A stretch of DNA of 64,000 nucleotides from Brevibacillus agri (GTDB taxonomy: Bacteria > Bacillota > Bacilli > Brevibacillales > Brevibacillaceae), in assembly GCF_004117055.1 (NCBI RefSeq), contig NZ_CP026363.1:3929001-3993000 (forward strand), read 5' to 3'. The notes under the pieces were generated by a model. It was not told the origin of the DNA. It saw nothing but the letters and a program-made list of their open reading frames with translations, and did not search any database. Every line of letters begins with the position of its first letter. Position 1 is the stretch's first letter. Below, in pieces: positions 15,058 through 25,732 of this stretch. The position numbers were made by a program, and so were the translations under genes.

Positions 15058-16251
15058 TCACGCATTTTGTAGCTTGCCGCGAAAATCGTAGTCATAGGCA
15101 ATGTGATACAGCCGGACAATCTCCTCAACTGTAGGAATTTTCGGATTATTACCCGGACTTCCGCTCGCCAAAGCGTCCACAGCCATCTTGGGCGCGGCCT
15201 TCTGGAAGGCCTGCTGGTCAATTCCCCAATGGCGCAAGCTCGGAATGTGCAAATCGAGGCACAAGCTCTTGATCTCTTCGATTGTCGCTTCTGCCGCCTG
15301 CTCGTCAGAAAGCGCTTTGATTTCCGGCTGCATCAGCCTTCCGATTTCGGCGAGCCTGCCCACTGCCGCCTCTTTTGTATAGGCCAGCACGGCAGGCAAG
15401 AGCATCGCGTTTGAGATGCCGTGCGGGACGTGGAAAACGGCTCCGATCGGCCGGGACATGCCGTGCACGAGCGCGACAGACGCATTGGAAAAGGCGGCGC
15501 CAGCCAGCATCGAGGCAAACGCCATCTTGTCCCGGGCCTCGAAGTCCGCTCCGTCTTCGTACGCGCGCCGCAAATGGGTGGCGATCAGCTCAATCGCCGT
15601 CCTTGCCCATATGTCGGTAGCTGGCTGGGCGCGCCGGGAGAGGTAGGCTTCAATCGCATGGCAGAGGGCATCAATTCCTGTCGCTGCCGTAACATTCGGC
15701 GGGCAGGACACGCTCAACAGCGGATCGACAATCGCCGCGTGCGGCAGCAGCGCGGGGTCTGCGAGCATCATTTTCACCTGGCGGGCCGTATCGGTAATGA
15801 CGGTCATTTTCGTCACTTCCGAGCCTGTGCCTGCGGTCGTCGGCACGGCAATCAGCGGCAGCGGCTTATTGACAACCGTTTTGGCTTTGGCGACGTACTC
15901 CGCGATCTGCCCTTCATTGGTCATCAGCAAAGCGACTGCTTTTGCCGTATCGAGGCAGCTCCCGCCCCCTACGGCCACAATCACGTCGCACCGTTCGTCC
16001 CGGCAGAGGGCCAGCGCTTCCGCGAGATGAATGTCCGTCGGCTCTGAATCCACTTTCGCATAGGTGACGCAAACGAGGCCCTGCGCCTGCAAGTGCTCTT
16101 CGCAGGCAGCTACATTGCCCACCTTTTCCATCACCGGATCGCTAATCAACAATGCTTTTTGCCCCAGTCGCCGCGCTTCCTGGCCGACCTCGGCAAAGCT
16201 TCCTTGCCCGTAGACGATGCGCTGCGGCATCAACAGTTCATGAAACGCCAT
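15058..16251 (-). CDS. Iron-containing (group III) alcohol dehydrogenase
   Basis: The 397-residue protein is a full-length Fe-ADH. It has a nucleotide-binding GGGSCLDTAK, the TTAGTGSEVTK segment and metal-binding histidines in DALCHAIEAYLS and HGMSRPIGAVFHVPHG. Such enzymes interconvert alcohols or hydroxyacids and aldehydes with NAD(P). In this operon the likely substrate is a hydroxyacid such as 4-hydroxybutyrate or 3-hydroxypropionate, giving a semialdehyde. AAGGAGGG lies 8 bases before the chosen ATG at 16249-16251. Confidence 0.9.
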   Translation of the reverse strand: MAFHELLMPQRIVYGQGSFAEVGQEARRLGQKALLISDPVMEKVGNVAACEEHLQAQGLVCVTYAKVDSEPTDIHLAEALALCRDERCDVIVAVGGGSCLDTAKAVALLMTNEGQIAEYVAKAKTVVNKPLPLIAVPTTAGTGSEVTKMTVITDTARQVKMMLADPALLPHAAIVDPLLSVSCPPNVTAATGIDALCHAIEAYLSRRAQPATDIWARTAIELIATHLRRAYEDGADFEARDKMAFASMLAGAAFSNASVALVHGMSRPIGAVFHVPHGISNAMLLPAVLAYTKEAAVGRLAEIGRLMQPEIKALSDEQAAEATIEEIKSLCLDLHIPSLRHWGIDQQAFQKAAPKMAVDALASGSPGNNPKIPTVEEIVRLYHIAYDYDFRGKLQNA

Positions 16252-16316
16252 GACGGCTCCCTCCTTGAATGGGGGCAAACGCTGCGCTCGCCCCCTGATC
16301 CGTTTCTTTAGACAAA

Positions 16317-17777
16317 TCAGAACCAGCGGGCGGTCACCGTTTTTTTGCGGGTGAAAAACTGGACGCCATCTGTTCCGTTCGTCCCCAAATCCCCGTAAAA
16401 CGACGCTTTGTTGCCAGCAAAGGTGAAAAACGCCATCGGCGCAGGCACGTTGACATTCACGCCAATCATGCCCGCATCAATATTTTCGCGGAAATGGCGC
16501 ACGTTTTCGCCAGAGGTGGTGTAGAGTACGGCTCCATTGGCAAAATTCGATTTGTTCGCCAGCTCGATCGCTTCATCCAGGCTTTTCACCCGGACGATGC
16601 TCAAGACCGGGGCAAAGATTTCGTCCTGCCAAATCTTCATCTCCGGCGTGACCCCTTCAAAAATGGTCGCCCCGAGGTAGTAGCCGTCCGGCAGCTCCTG
16701 CATCACGCTTCTGCCATCAAGCAGCAGGCTTGCTTCTTGCTCTTCGCCGCTCTCGATATAGCTGAGCGCCCGCTTGCGGTGCGAATCGCGAATGAGCGGA
16801 GCGATAAAAGCCGATTCGTCCAGCGTATCGCCTGCCAAAAGCTGCTTCGCCTCCTCTACGAGACGGGCGATAAACGCATCGGCAATATCCTCCATGACAC
16901 ACACGACAGAAGTTGCCATGCATCGCTCTCCGGCACTGCCAAAAGCCCCGTTGATGATTCCTTGCACGGTTTTCTCCAGGTGGCAGTCGGACATGACTAC
17001 CGCGTGATTTTTCGCCCCGGCGAGAGCCTGGACCCGCTTGCCATTGGCTGCTCCGGTTTTGTAGACGTACTCCGCCACTGGCTGGGAGCCGACGAAAGAA
17101 ATCGCTTTGATGGCGGGATGCTCCAAAATGCCGTTGACGACGTCGTGGGCGCCGTGCACCATGTTCAGCACCCCTTTTGGCAGACCTGCTTCCATCATCA
17201 GCTCTACCAGCTTTTCAGCCAAAAGCGGCGTGCGCTCGGACGGCTTCAGCACAAAGGTGTTGCCGCATGCGAGAGCGAGCGGGAACATCCACAGCGGAAT
17301 CATCATCGGGAAGTTGAACGGCGTAATGCCAGCCACTACCCCAAGCGGGTAACGGTACGTGACCCCTTCGATGCCCGTGGCAATTTCCGGCAGCGCCTGC
17401 CCCATCATCAGCGTAGGAGTCGCGGTAGCCACTTCCAGCGCCTCAATGCCGCGCTGCACCTCTCCGCGCGAGTCTTTGATGTTTTTGCCGTTTTCTTTCG
17501 TAATGATGACCGCCAACTCTTCGGCGTGCTCCACCAGCAACTGATGGTAGCGGTACAAAATGCGCGTGCGGTTGGGCACAGGCGTTTTTCGCCACCAGGT
17601 GTACGCTTCCTCCGCCGCCTTCACCGCCGCCTCCAGGTCTTCGCGGGAAGACAGGGGGACTTCGGCAATCACTTGCCCCGTGGCCGGATTGATAACCGCT
17701 TCGAAGCGATCGGAGCTGGACGGAATCCACTCGCCGTTAATAAAGTTGCGGATGCGTTTGACCGCTGTTGTCGTCAT
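16317..17777 (-). CDS. mmsA: CoA-acylating methylmalonate-semialdehyde dehydrogenase
   Basis: The 486-residue protein belongs to the aldehyde dehydrogenase superfamily and matches MMSDH in [20 protein letters not shown] (about 154-173) and in the catalytic Cys286 within [11 protein letters not shown]. It oxidises methylmalonate semialdehyde to propionyl-CoA, or malonate semialdehyde to acetyl-CoA, using NAD and CoA. The ATG at 17775-17777 has GGAGAGGAG upstream. It lies 25 bp after the hydroxyisobutyrate dehydrogenase gene, the classic mmsB-mmsA pairing of distal valine breakdown. It resembles B. subtilis IolA, but no inositol genes are near. Confidence 0.9.
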   Translation of the reverse strand: MTTTAVKRIRNFINGEWIPSSSDRFEAVINPATGQVIAEVPLSSREDLEAAVKAAEEAYTWWRKTPVPNRTRILYRYHQLLVEHAEELAVIITKENGKNIKDSRGEVQRGIEALEVATATPTLMMGQALPEIATGIEGVTYRYPLGVVAGITPFNFPMMIPLWMFPLALACGNTFVLKPSERTPLLAEKLVELMMEAGLPKGVLNMVHGAHDVVNGILEHPAIKAISFVGSQPVAEYVYKTGAANGKRVQALAGAKNHAVVMSDCHLEKTVQGIINGAFGSAGERCMATSVVCVMEDIADAFIARLVEEAKQLLAGDTLDESAFIAPLIRDSHRKRALSYIESGEEQEASLLLDGRSVMQELPDGYYLGATIFEGVTPEMKIWQDEIFAPVLSIVRVKSLDEAIELANKSNFANGAVLYTTSGENVRHFRENIDAGMIGVNVNVPAPMAFFTFAGNKASFYGDLGTNGTDGVQFFTRKKTVTARWF

Positions 17778-17802
17778 GAAAAACTCTCCTCTCCGTAAAT
17801 GG

Positions 17803-18702
17803 TTACGATTGAACCGCGCTTTGCGACTGGCAGATGTAGGCGTACAGGGCAGCCATATCCTGCTCGCCAAAGCCGGCTTCCTGCGACTGCTCGTAAATCG
17901 CGAGCAGCTCGGCCGTGATCGGCAAGGACAGGCCGGACTGCTGCGCCATCTCCTGGGCGATCCGCAAGTCTTTCAGCAGCAAATTCAACGAGAAATGGGG
18001 CGCGAAATCGTTGGGGGCAATGAAGCTTTTGTAATTGCGCTCGTAGATGCGACTCTGCCCGTAGCTGACATTCAAAATGTCAAACAACAGGTCGAGGTCG
18101 AGGCCCATCTGCTTTGCCAGCGCCACCCCTTCGCTGACCGCAGACGTGTAAAAGCCGATCAGCAAATTGTTGATGAGTTTGACCGCCGTGCCGCTGTCCA
18201 CTCGTTCCCCGACGTGAAAAATATTTTGGCCGAGCGCCATAAAAACCGGATAGACGCTGTCGTACAGCTCCTTCGGGCCGCCGACCATAATCGTCAACGT
18301 CCTGTTTTTCGCCCCGACAACCCCGCCGCTGACAGGGGCGGCCAAATACCCGATTCCCTTTGCCTGGCTCGCCCGTGCCAGCCGCTCGTTCAACTGGGGC
18401 GTTACTGTGCTCGTATCGACTACAGTCTGTCCGGCCCGCGCATGTTCCAGGATGCCGTCCAGGCCTGTAAAAACGCTTTCAACAATGTCCGGCGAAGGCA
18501 GGCTGGTGAGAATGACGTCTGTTTTTTGCACGACCTCCGCGACCGTCAAGCCCGTCTTTCCGCCGACGGCTGCAAATTCCAGCTCCGCCTTCGCATTGAC
18601 GTCGAAGCCGTACACTTCATAGCCCGCTTGTACCAAATTGGTCGCCATGGGCATTCCCATATTGCCAAGACCGATGATGCCGATTACAGGTGTATCCGCC
18701 AT
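17803..18702 (-). CDS. mmsB: 3-hydroxyisobutyrate dehydrogenase family oxidoreductase
   Basis: The 299-residue protein has an N-terminal Rossmann fold ([18 protein letters not shown] at about 8-25), the substrate-binding loop [14 protein letters not shown], the glycine-rich [12 protein letters not shown] and the catalytic lysine in [12 protein letters not shown]. The family oxidises beta-hydroxyacids such as 3-hydroxyisobutyrate, 3-hydroxypropionate or glycerate with NAD(P). As first gene of the sigma-54 operon and next to mmsA it most likely makes methylmalonate or malonate semialdehyde. Tartronate semialdehyde reductase is an alternative within the same family. Confidence 0.85.
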   Translation of the reverse strand: MADTPVIGIIGLGNMGMPMATNLVQAGYEVYGFDVNAKAELEFAAVGGKTGLTVAEVVQKTDVILTSLPSPDIVESVFTGLDGILEHARAGQTVVDTSTVTPQLNERLARASQAKGIGYLAAPVSGGVVGAKNRTLTIMVGGPKELYDSVYPVFMALGQNIFHVGERVDSGTAVKLINNLLIGFYTSAVSEGVALAKQMGLDLDLLFDILNVSYGQSRIYERNYKSFIAPNDFAPHFSLNLLLKDLRIAQEMAQQSGLSLPITAELLAIYEQSQEAGFGEQDMAALYAYICQSQSAVQS

Positions 18703-18844
18703 ATACTTCCCCCTCTGTCATTTGTTCGCGCTGGCAGCGGTTGCGAAAAGTTTCCTTGACGAAGCTGGCATTCCCAAGCCTGAAGCCGCCGAAAGTCCCC
18801 GCTTCCCCCGGAGCGCAAGCGCTCCTTTTTGACTATCGTTATCT

Positions 18845-18860
18845 AGCACATTGCATGCCA
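18845..18860 (-). promoter_or_regulatory. Sigma-54 (-24/-12) promoter of the catabolic operon
   Basis: On the minus strand the 16-mer TGGCATGCAATGTGCT fits the consensus TGGCAC-N5-TTGCW, with GG and GC exactly 10 bases apart. Transcription would start near 18833, leaving a leader of about 130 bases that contains a small GGAGCG hairpin near 18820. The regulator gene encoded just upstream is a sigma-54 activator, which strongly supports the call. Confidence 0.85.
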
Positions 18861-18917
18861 GCAGACGATGATGTTGCCGCGCCGCTTCTTTTTTGAGTCT
18901 GACTGTTCAGAAAATAC

Positions 18918-18961
18918 AAAAAGTGTCCAGACATTACACAACGATTGTCTAGACACTTTTT
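18918..18961 (-). terminator. Terminator of the regulator gene, possibly also the enhancer site
   Basis: A 16-base inverted repeat (AAAAAGTGTCTAGACA with one mismatch in the other arm, 12-base loop) ends in T-rich sequence on the minus strand, directly after the regulator gene. Its centre lies about 80 bases upstream of the -24 element, the usual distance of an activator binding site, so it may do both jobs. A second small dyad (TCTGA-N4-TCAGA) lies at about 18897-18910. Confidence 0.65.
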
Positions 18962-18983
18962 TCAGCGACCGCCTGCTTACCGC

Positions 18984-20441
18984 TTAACCCAGTTGATACT
19001 TGTTCAGCTTGTTGTACAGCGTCGCCCGGGATATGCCGAGCTTTTTCGCTGTCTTGGACTTGTTGCCGTTCATTTCCTGCAGTACTTCGAGGATGCGCTT
19101 TTTTTCATCCTGCTGGCCGCGCTTGACCGAGACAGGCTGCTTCCATGACGCGCTTGGCTCCTGCTCGCCACGCCAAGCCCCTTTGCCGAAAAAAACTTCC
19201 GGCAAATCACTCGTCCGGATGCGATCGTCCTCGGACAAGGTGACGAGCCGCTCGACCGTATTGACCAGCTCGCGGATGTTGCCCGGCCAGTCGTAGTTCA
19301 TCAGCAAAGACATCGCTTCCTTGTCGATGTCTTTTGCCGGCATGTTGTTTTTCTGGCTGATCGCTTGCAGTTGGGCGGCGATCAACAGCGGGATATCCGT
19401 CCTTCTTTGTGCCAGCGGCGGAATGTGAATCGGAATGACGTTCAGGCGGTAGTACAAGTCTTTGCGGAACGTCCCCTCCCGCACCATTTCCTCCAGGGAG
19501 CGATGGGTAGCCGCCACCAGGCGAAAATCGACAGGTATGCTCTTCGTTCCCCCGACCCGCTCTACTTCCCGCTCTTGCAGCACGCGCAAAATTTTCGCCT
19601 GCATGTGCAGCGGCATGTCCCCGATCTCGTCGAGAAACAGCGTCCCTTTGTTCGCCAGCTCGAATTTGCCTGGCTTTCCGTCTTTTCGCGAGCCGGTAAA
19701 TGCGCCTTCTTCATAGCCGAACAGCTCCGATTCGAGCAAATTTTCCGGTATAGAGGCGCAATTGACACTCACGAGCGGTCCGTTTTGAAACGGGCTTAAA
19801 TAATGAATCGCTTTGGCAAACAGCTCCTTGCCCACACCGCTCTCTCCGGTCAACAAAATCGTAGCGGACGTTTGTGCGGCGCGGCGGGCGATTTTTTTCG
19901 CCTCGGCAATCGACTCGCTTTCTCCGATGATCTGGTCAAAGGTGACTTTGTTGCTTTTCGGCTTCGGCGATTCGAACACGATCCGGTTGTCGCCGATTTT
20001 CTCGTGCAAGATTTGCATGCGCTCAAAAATTTTGTACAGCTCCGACACGCCTTCAAAAATCAGCATGCCGACTGCGCCGATGACCTTGTTGTCCTTCCAG
20101 ATCGGGATGCGGTGTACGACCATGTCCTGGCCGAGCAGCCGATGCGCCTGGTTTCGCTCCGGTATCCCTGTTTGCAGCACGACCGGCAAACGCGTATTTT
20201 CGATCACTTCCTCCACATAACGCCCGACGACATCTTCTTTGCGCACACTGATAAAGCGGCAGTACGCATCGTTCATCATTCGTATGTAGCCGCGCTCGTC
20301 CACGATCGTAATGCCTTCGTACGCGGTATCGAAGCAAACTTTGAACCATTCGATTGAATTTTCAAGCTCTTTCAACCGTTTTTCGGCTTCCTTGTACTTT
20401 TCCCAAATCAATTCGGAGCCGGATGCGCCCGTGATATCCAT
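18984..20441 (-). CDS. Sigma-54-dependent transcriptional activator with PAS domain
   Basis: The 485-residue protein has a short coiled start, a PAS sensor domain at about 30-135 ([20 protein letters not shown]), a AAA+ domain with Walker A GESGVGKE at 199-206 and the sigma-54-contacting GAFTGS at 246-251, and a Fis-type helix-turn-helix at the end ([20 protein letters not shown]). It resembles BkdR/RocR/AcoR-type activators. It likely senses a pathway metabolite through PAS and turns on the operon downstream. A partial dyad (TGTTTT/AAAACA) before the gene could be an autoregulatory site. Confidence 0.92.
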   Translation of the reverse strand: MDITGASGSELIWEKYKEAEKRLKELENSIEWFKVCFDTAYEGITIVDERGYIRMMNDAYCRFISVRKEDVVGRYVEEVIENTRLPVVLQTGIPERNQAHRLLGQDMVVHRIPIWKDNKVIGAVGMLIFEGVSELYKIFERMQILHEKIGDNRIVFESPKPKSNKVTFDQIIGESESIAEAKKIARRAAQTSATILLTGESGVGKELFAKAIHYLSPFQNGPLVSVNCASIPENLLESELFGYEEGAFTGSRKDGKPGKFELANKGTLFLDEIGDMPLHMQAKILRVLQEREVERVGGTKSIPVDFRLVAATHRSLEEMVREGTFRKDLYYRLNVIPIHIPPLAQRRTDIPLLIAAQLQAISQKNNMPAKDIDKEAMSLLMNYDWPGNIRELVNTVERLVTLSEDDRIRTSDLPEVFFGKGAWRGEQEPSASWKQPVSVKRGQQDEKKRILEVLQEMNGNKSKTAKKLGISRATLYNKLNKYQLG

Positions 20442-20492
20442 TTCGCTTTCTCCTATCTGTTTGTTTTCGTTTACAAAACAGTTATTTTGATA

Positions 20493-20521
20493 GGAAAAAG
20501 AGAGGGCATGCGCCCCCTCTC
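20493..20521 (-). terminator. Terminator after the alaS-ireB-ruvX-yrzB operon
   Basis: On the minus strand GAGAGGG and CCCTCTC arms pair around GGCGCATG and are followed by TTTTTCC. It closes the conserved operon before the inserted module. Confidence 0.8.
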
Positions 20522-20527
20522 CAAATG

Positions 20528-20818
20528 TTAAATCCCGTCTTTCTCTAAATCAGCAATCAACGTTTCGAAGGTCGCTTCTACTTGCTCCCACTCTTCATCG
20601 TCTTCGATTGGCTGCAGCATGTCCGTACCGTCGTAGCGCAGGAAGTGAACCTCGTACTCTTCTTCTTCCTCCTGATCGACCGGAACGAGCACCAGGTAGC
20701 TGCGGTCCTCGATATCAAAAATGTACATGATCCGAAAATCGCGCGGCTCCTCCGTTCCCTCTTCTGTCAGGGCAATCACGTCGCCTACTTCGAATTCTTC
20801 CATCATCTCTTCACTCAC
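20528..20818 (-). CDS. yrzB: DUF1292 family protein (YrzB-like)
   Basis: The 96-residue, very acidic protein has the DUF1292 pattern: [20 protein letters not shown], then [23 protein letters not shown] and an acidic end with [15 protein letters not shown]. The function is unknown. The gene is a constant member of the alaS-ireB-ruvX-yrzB cluster in Bacillota and starts 6 bp after ruvX. Confidence 0.92.
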   Translation of the reverse strand: MSEEMMEEFEVGDVIALTEEGTEEPRDFRIMYIFDIEDRSYLVLVPVDQEEEEEYEVHFLRYDGTDMLQPIEDDEEWEQVEATFETLIADLEKDGI

Positions 20819-20824
20819 TTTGGG

Positions 20825-21247
20825 TCACCTCGATTTCGCGTCCAAAAATCCTTGCAGGATCAATGTGGCCGCCATTTTGTCTATTACTGTCTTGCGCTTT
20901 TGACGGCTGACATCCGCAGAGATCAGCATGCGCTCCGCTGCCATCGTCGTCAATCGCTCGTCCCACATGTGGACAGGAAGAGATGTCCGTTCCTCCAAAA
21001 GCTTGCCGAATGCCTGGCACATCTCGGCGCGCGGTCCGATTGTGCCATTCATGTTTTTCGGCAATCCTACTACGAAAGCACCTACTTGATAGTGCGCTAC
21101 CAATTCCTGGATGCGGGCCAAATCTTTTTCCTTTGATTGCCGCTTGATCGTTTCCACCCCTTGGGCGGTCCACCCCAGCTCATCGCTGACCGCGATGCCA
21201 ATCGTCTTGTCGCCTACATCCAATCCCATCAATCTCGTCATGTTCAA
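20825..21247 (-). CDS. ruvX: Holliday junction resolvase-like RuvX/YqgF
   Basis: The 140-residue RNase H-fold protein has the first acidic strand [20 protein letters not shown], the second motif [12 protein letters not shown] and the last motif [15 protein letters not shown]. YqgF-family proteins act in rRNA maturation or as nucleases; the Holliday junction role is not settled in Bacillus. It starts 3 bp after the ireB stop, so it is translationally coupled in the operon. It corresponds to B. subtilis yrrK. Confidence 0.93.
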   Translation of the reverse strand: MNMTRLMGLDVGDKTIGIAVSDELGWTAQGVETIKRQSKEKDLARIQELVAHYQVGAFVVGLPKNMNGTIGPRAEMCQAFGKLLEERTSLPVHMWDERLTTMAAERMLISADVSRQKRKTVIDKMAATLILQGFLDAKSR

Positions 21248-21250
21248 GGT

Positions 21251-21511
21251 CTACTTGCGCTCGGACAAGTAAACGGTCACCAACTCTTCTATGATTTTGT
21301 CCCGTTCCAGTTTGCCAATCAGGCTGCGCGCGTTGTTGTGGCGAGGGATAAACGCCGGGTCGCCAGAAAGCAAGTAACCGACGATCTGGGTGATCGGGTT
21401 GTATCCTTTTTCCTGCAGGGCTTTGTACACCTCTGTCAATGTTGCCTGCACATCCGCCGTATTCGCTTCCTTGGGCACCGTGAATTTCATGGTATTATCC
21501 AACGAACTCAC
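21251..21511 (-). CDS. IreB family regulatory phosphoprotein
   Basis: The 86-residue protein carries the IreB signature [20 protein letters not shown] followed by [23 protein letters not shown]. In Enterococcus IreB is phosphorylated by the IreK Ser/Thr kinase and tunes cephalosporin resistance; the B. subtilis member is YrzL. The GTG at 21509-21511 is preferred over a TTG at 21535 because GAGGTG lies 6 bases upstream and the protein then starts SSLDNTMKF like its relatives. Confidence 0.92.
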   Translation of the reverse strand: MSSLDNTMKFTVPKEANTADVQATLTEVYKALQEKGYNPITQIVGYLLSGDPAFIPRHNNARSLIGKLERDKIIEELVTVYLSERK

Positions 21512-21632
21512 AATCAACACCTCGATTTCCTTCAAGACTTAAAGGTTGTATGGACTTTTCGCTTCCTTACTGTATTCGACTCGGATGCAACCTACTCCTT
21601 GTCGATTTTGCAAATTTCTTGGCGGGAATCGG

Positions 21633-24287
21633 CTATTTCGCTACGGCCTGGCTTTTGACCAGCTCCGCGACCGCATCCAATGCCTCTTGCAGCTTGGAAG
21701 GATCTTTTCCGCCCGCCTGCGCCATGTCAGGACGACCGCCGCCGCCGCCGCCGCAACGGGTTGCCACTTCCTTGATGATTTTTCCGGCGTGGATGCCTTG
21801 ATCCATCAGGTCTTTGGTGACGCCAGCCACGAGATTGACCTTCTCGCCATCGACGGAGCCGAGCACGATCACTGCGGAGCCGAGCTTGTTTTTCAGCTCG
21901 TCCACCATGCCGCGCAGGTTGTCCATGTCAGAAGCCGATACGCGGGTAGCGAGCACGTTCATGCCGTCTACTTGCTTCAGTTGATCGGTCAGGGATGCCG
22001 CTTCGATGTTGCCCAGTTTGGCACGCAACGATTCGTTTTCACGCTGAACCTCTTTCAGTTGCTGCTGCAAGCTCTCCACGCGCGCAGGCGCTTCTGCCAG
22101 CACAGGTGCTTTCAGTGCGTGAGCCACTTCTTTGAGCGTCGTGAACTGCTGGTTCAAGAACTGGTAAGCCCCGCGTCCGGTCACAGCTTCGATCCGTCGC
22201 GTACCCGCGCCGATGCCGCTTTCGCTGACCAGCTTGAACAGTCCGATTTCGGCCGTGTTATTGACATGGCATCCGCCGCAAAGCTCCAGGCTGTAGTCGC
22301 CGACTTTGACCACGCGCACGATGTCGCCGTATTTTTCGCCAAACAGCGCCATCGCGCCCATTGCTTTGGCTTCCGCCAGCGGCTTGTTGGAAATTTCGAC
22401 AGCCAGGTTTTCCCACACTTTTTCGTTGACGATCGCTTCGATGCGCTCCAACTCTTCCGGCGTGATCGCGCTGATGTGCGTGAAGTCAAAGCGCAAACGC
22501 TCCGGTGCCACGAGGGAACCTGCCTGATTGACGTGCGTGCCCAATACGTCTTTGAGCGCCTGGTGCAGCAAGTGTGTCGCTGTATGGTTTTTCGTAATCG
22601 CCAGGCGAGCTTCGCGGTTTACTTCCGCGCGAACAGTGTCGCCTTTGCGCAGTGTGCCTGCTTCGATGATGACAGAGTGAACGTTTTGGCCCTTTGGCCC
22701 TTTTTGCACATCTGTCACGCGCGCTTTGACAGAATCGGAGAGCAAGTACCCTTCGTCGTTGATCTGACCGCCGCTTTCAGCGTAGAATGGCGTCTGGTCG
22801 AGAATGACCTGTACCGTTTGGCCTTCTTCTGCTTCGTCAGCCAACTGGTTGTCCAAAATAATCGCTTCTACTTTTCCTGTTGCTACCAATTCAGTATAAC
22901 CAACAAACTCGCTTGTAACCGTCAATTCGGACAACGGCCCCCCCTGGATTTGCATGCTGTCCACGTCCTGACGGGCTGCACGCGCACGTTCGCGCTGCTC
23001 CTCCATCGCTTGCTCGAAGCCGTCGCGATCCACTGTCAGACCTTGCTCGTTCGCGAAGTCCTCTGTCAGATCGACCGGGAAGCCGTATGTGTCGTACATT
23101 TTGAACACATCTTGACCGGACAGTTGCGATTGGCCGCTTTCTTTTGCCGCCTTCACCATCTCGGACAGGATCGCCAGTCCGTCGTTCAGCGTCTCGTGGA
23201 AGCGCTCTTCCTCCGCACGGATCACTTTTTCAATGAACTCGCGCTTTTGCACAACTTCCGGGTAAAATTCGCCCATCATTTTGCCGACTGTTTCGGTCAG
23301 GCTGTACAGAAACGGCTTCTCCACACCGAGCTTTTTGCCCATGCGCACAGCGCGGCGCAACAGACGGCGGATGACGTAGCCGCGGCCTTCGTTGGAAGGA
23401 AGCGCTCCGTCCCCGATCGCGAACACGACAGTGCGCGCGTGGTCCGCAATGACTTTCAGCGCTACGTCCAGCTCTGGGCTTGTCTTGTACTTCACGCCGG
23501 AGATCGCGCTCGTTTGCTCGATCAGCGGGAACAACAGGTCTGTTTCGAAGTTGTTGTCCACGCCCTGGAGAATGGAGGCCATCCGCTCCAGCCCCATGCC
23601 GGTGTCGATGTTTTTCTTAGGCAGCGGCGTGTAGGTGCCGTCCGGGTTGTGGTTGAACTGGGAGAACACCAGGTTCCACACTTCGAGGTAACGCTCGTTT
23701 TCGCCGCCCGGATACAGCTCCGGATCGTTCGGATCGTTGCCGAACTCCTCTCCGCGGTCGTAGAAAATTTCCGTATTCGGACCGCTCGGACCTTCCCCGA
23801 TGTCCCAGAAGTTGCCTTCCAGACGGATGATGCGCTCTTCCGGAATGCCGATTTTTTTGTTCCACAGCTCAAACGCTTCTTCGTCTTCCGGGTGAATGGT
23901 GACGGAGAGCCGCTCCGGATCAAAGCCGATCCATTTCGGGCTGGTCAAAAACTCCCATGCCCACTCAATCGCTTCTGCCTTGAAGTAGTCGCCGATAGAG
24001 AAGTTGCCCAGCATTTCGAAGAACGTATGGTGGCGAGCCGTGCGGCCAACGTTTTCAATATCGTTGGTACGGATTGATTTTTGCGAATTGGTGATGCGCG
24101 GATTGTCTGGAATGATGCGGCCGTCAAAATACTTTTTGAGCGTCGCCACGCCGCTGTTGATCCACAAGAGGGACGGGTCGTCGATTGGAACAAGCGGAGC
24201 ACTCGGCTCGATGCGATGTCCTTTTTCTACAAAAAAATCAAGGAACATCTGGCGGATTTGATTGCCTGTCAGCTTCTTCATCTGCAT
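21633..24287 (-). CDS. alaS: Alanyl-tRNA synthetase
   Basis: The 884-residue enzyme charges tRNA-Ala. It has the class II core ([18 protein letters not shown]), the middle tRNA-binding part, the editing domain with zinc-binding [18 protein letters not shown] and [13 protein letters not shown] motifs, and a C-terminal coiled coil followed by the DHHA1 domain ([15 protein letters not shown]). GAGGAGAATGCAG precedes the start. It is the first gene of the alaS-ireB-ruvX-yrzB operon and is controlled by the T-box leader upstream. Confidence 0.98.
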   Translation of the reverse strand: MQMKKLTGNQIRQMFLDFFVEKGHRIEPSAPLVPIDDPSLLWINSGVATLKKYFDGRIIPDNPRITNSQKSIRTNDIENVGRTARHHTFFEMLGNFSIGDYFKAEAIEWAWEFLTSPKWIGFDPERLSVTIHPEDEEAFELWNKKIGIPEERIIRLEGNFWDIGEGPSGPNTEIFYDRGEEFGNDPNDPELYPGGENERYLEVWNLVFSQFNHNPDGTYTPLPKKNIDTGMGLERMASILQGVDNNFETDLLFPLIEQTSAISGVKYKTSPELDVALKVIADHARTVVFAIGDGALPSNEGRGYVIRRLLRRAVRMGKKLGVEKPFLYSLTETVGKMMGEFYPEVVQKREFIEKVIRAEEERFHETLNDGLAILSEMVKAAKESGQSQLSGQDVFKMYDTYGFPVDLTEDFANEQGLTVDRDGFEQAMEEQRERARAARQDVDSMQIQGGPLSELTVTSEFVGYTELVATGKVEAIILDNQLADEAEEGQTVQVILDQTPFYAESGGQINDEGYLLSDSVKARVTDVQKGPKGQNVHSVIIEAGTLRKGDTVRAEVNREARLAITKNHTATHLLHQALKDVLGTHVNQAGSLVAPERLRFDFTHISAITPEELERIEAIVNEKVWENLAVEISNKPLAEAKAMGAMALFGEKYGDIVRVVKVGDYSLELCGGCHVNNTAEIGLFKLVSESGIGAGTRRIEAVTGRGAYQFLNQQFTTLKEVAHALKAPVLAEAPARVESLQQQLKEVQRENESLRAKLGNIEAASLTDQLKQVDGMNVLATRVSASDMDNLRGMVDELKNKLGSAVIVLGSVDGEKVNLVAGVTKDLMDQGIHAGKIIKEVATRCGGGGGGRPDMAQAGGKDPSKLQEALDAVAELVKSQAVAK

Positions 24288-24310
24288 TCTCCTCTGTTAA
24301 GAAAAATAAA

Positions 24311-24572
24311 TAAAAAAGCTCCCATCCCCTCAGGGACGAGAACTGTTTTTTCTCGCGGTACCACCCTGCTTACAGACTCCATTGCAGGCCAAAAGGCGCG
24401 GACAGTCTGTCGCTTTTGGGCATGTAACGGTGCCAACCCGCCGGTTTTTGCCCGGTCTTAGGAGTAGCCTTCCGTTGCACTTCTTCTGAGCGCCCTCTCA
24501 ACCGTGGAGCACCCTCTCTGTAGAAGGTCTGCAACGTACTCGTTCCCTCATTGATCTCACTTGTACTCATTT
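24311..24572 (-). promoter_or_regulatory. T-box riboswitch of alaS
   Basis: The T-box sequence is visible on the minus strand at 24354-24366 (GGGTGGTACCGCG), followed by a terminator stem (CTCGTCCC with GGGA-T-GGGAG) and a T-run. The leader of about 260 bases starts with the AG-rich stem I region. Uncharged tRNA-Ala should stabilise the antiterminator and switch alaS on. I did not fold it, so the specifier codon is not assigned. Confidence 0.93.
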
Positions 24573-24578
24573 GTTCGT

Positions 24579-24608
24579 ATTATAAATTTTTTTCCTGATC
24601 CATGTCAA
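24579..24608 (-). promoter_or_regulatory. Sigma-A promoter of the alaS operon
   Basis: On the minus strand TTGACA (24603-24608) and TATAAT (24579-24584) are both perfect, with an 18-base spacer. The -35 box overlaps the stop codon of the upstream AI-2E-type transporter gene. Confidence 0.85.
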
Positions 24609-25669
24609 CTTTCATGCATCATGACGGCGATTCGACTGATGACCACCTTGCATACGGCGAGCACAGGCACCGCCACGATCAGGCCGATAATGCCCCCGAG
24701 CGTCTCCCCGACCAGCAGCGCCACAATGATCGTCAGCGGATGCAGTTGCAAGGAGCGTCCGACGATGTTGGGCGACAGGATGTTTCCTTCCACCACCTGT
24801 ATGACGAGGTTGACGGCGATGACGAACAGCAGCATTTTCGTCGAGATCGTCAAGGCGACGACCATCGCAGGCGCAGCGCCGATCAATGGCCCGATGTAAG
24901 GAATGATGTTCGTCAGGCACACGACTGCGGCGAGCACGAACGGATACGGCATGCCGATCAGCCAATAGCCGAGGTAAGCCAGCACGCCGACGACCAGGGC
25001 CACGATCATCTGCCCGTGTATGTAGTTGCCGAGCGATTCGTTGATGTCCCGCAAGACGACCAGCACCTGCTTGCGGTACGACTTGGGCACGATCGACATG
25101 CCCGTCTCATGCAGCGCCTTCATGTCTTTTAAAAAATAGAAGGCGATAAACGGAACGATGGCGAAGGCGAACAGCTTGCCAAGCGAATTGCGCGCGTTGT
25201 TGACGAGCTTGGTCACAGAGTGAGACATCCCTTCCTGCGACTGGATAATCACCCGGTCGACCCCGTGCGAGATGCTGTCCGGCAAAAAGTATTTGTGCGC
25301 CTCCCACTCGCTCATCCACGTGTAGTACCACTCCATCAGCCGGGGCAAGTCGTCGGACAGCTCCACAAGCTGATTGGTGAAAACGGGGATGGCGTTGATG
25401 ACAGCGACCGTGATGACCAGCACAAACGATGCGTAAATAAGCAGAACGGCCATCAGCCGTGGGACTCTCCTTTTTTCCAGCAGCACGACAATCGGGTGCA
25501 GCAAATACGCAATGACCAGGCCCAGGATGATGGGAATCAGCACTTCCTCCAAAAGAGCAAAAAGCTGGGCAAGGACCGGGCGAAGCATCCACAGCAGGTT
25601 GCCGATGACGAGCAGCGCGATCAGCCAAAGCGCAGCAGCAAACAGACGGCTTCGGCGCAGTTCATCCAC
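24605..25669 (-). CDS. AI-2E transporter family (PerM/YrrI) membrane protein
   Basis: The 354-residue protein has about eight hydrophobic segments: a pair at the start (LFAAALWLIALLVIGNLLWM and LIPIILGLVIAYLLHPIVVL), a middle soluble loop (DDLPRLMEWYYTWMSEWEAH) and a C-terminal bundle (CLTNIIPYIGPLIGAAPAMV, SPNIVGRSLQLHPLTIIVAL) typical of the family. Members export AI-2 or act as sodium/proton antiporters; the B. subtilis member beside alaS is YrrI. The GTG at 25667-25669 has GGAGGTG six bases upstream. Confidence 0.88.
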   Translation of the reverse strand: MDELRRSRLFAAALWLIALLVIGNLLWMLRPVLAQLFALLEEVLIPIILGLVIAYLLHPIVVLLEKRRVPRLMAVLLIYASFVLVITVAVINAIPVFTNQLVELSDDLPRLMEWYYTWMSEWEAHKYFLPDSISHGVDRVIIQSQEGMSHSVTKLVNNARNSLGKLFAFAIVPFIAFYFLKDMKALHETGMSIVPKSYRKQVLVVLRDINESLGNYIHGQMIVALVVGVLAYLGYWLIGMPYPFVLAAVVCLTNIIPYIGPLIGAAPAMVVALTISTKMLLFVIAVNLVIQVVEGNILSPNIVGRSLQLHPLTIIVALLVGETLGGIIGLIVAVPVLAVCKVVISRIAVMMHES

Positions 25670-25732
25670 GAAGGACACCTCCTCTCCATTTCCATTAGGG
25701 TGTGTTCTTCGCACAAAAATCATGTAACCTAT

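Noticed and set aside
21546..24077. Long plus-strand open frame of 843 codons opposite alaS
   Set aside because: It is the antisense shadow of alaS in GC-rich codons; composition is rich in His, Arg and Phe and no ribosome binding site is present.
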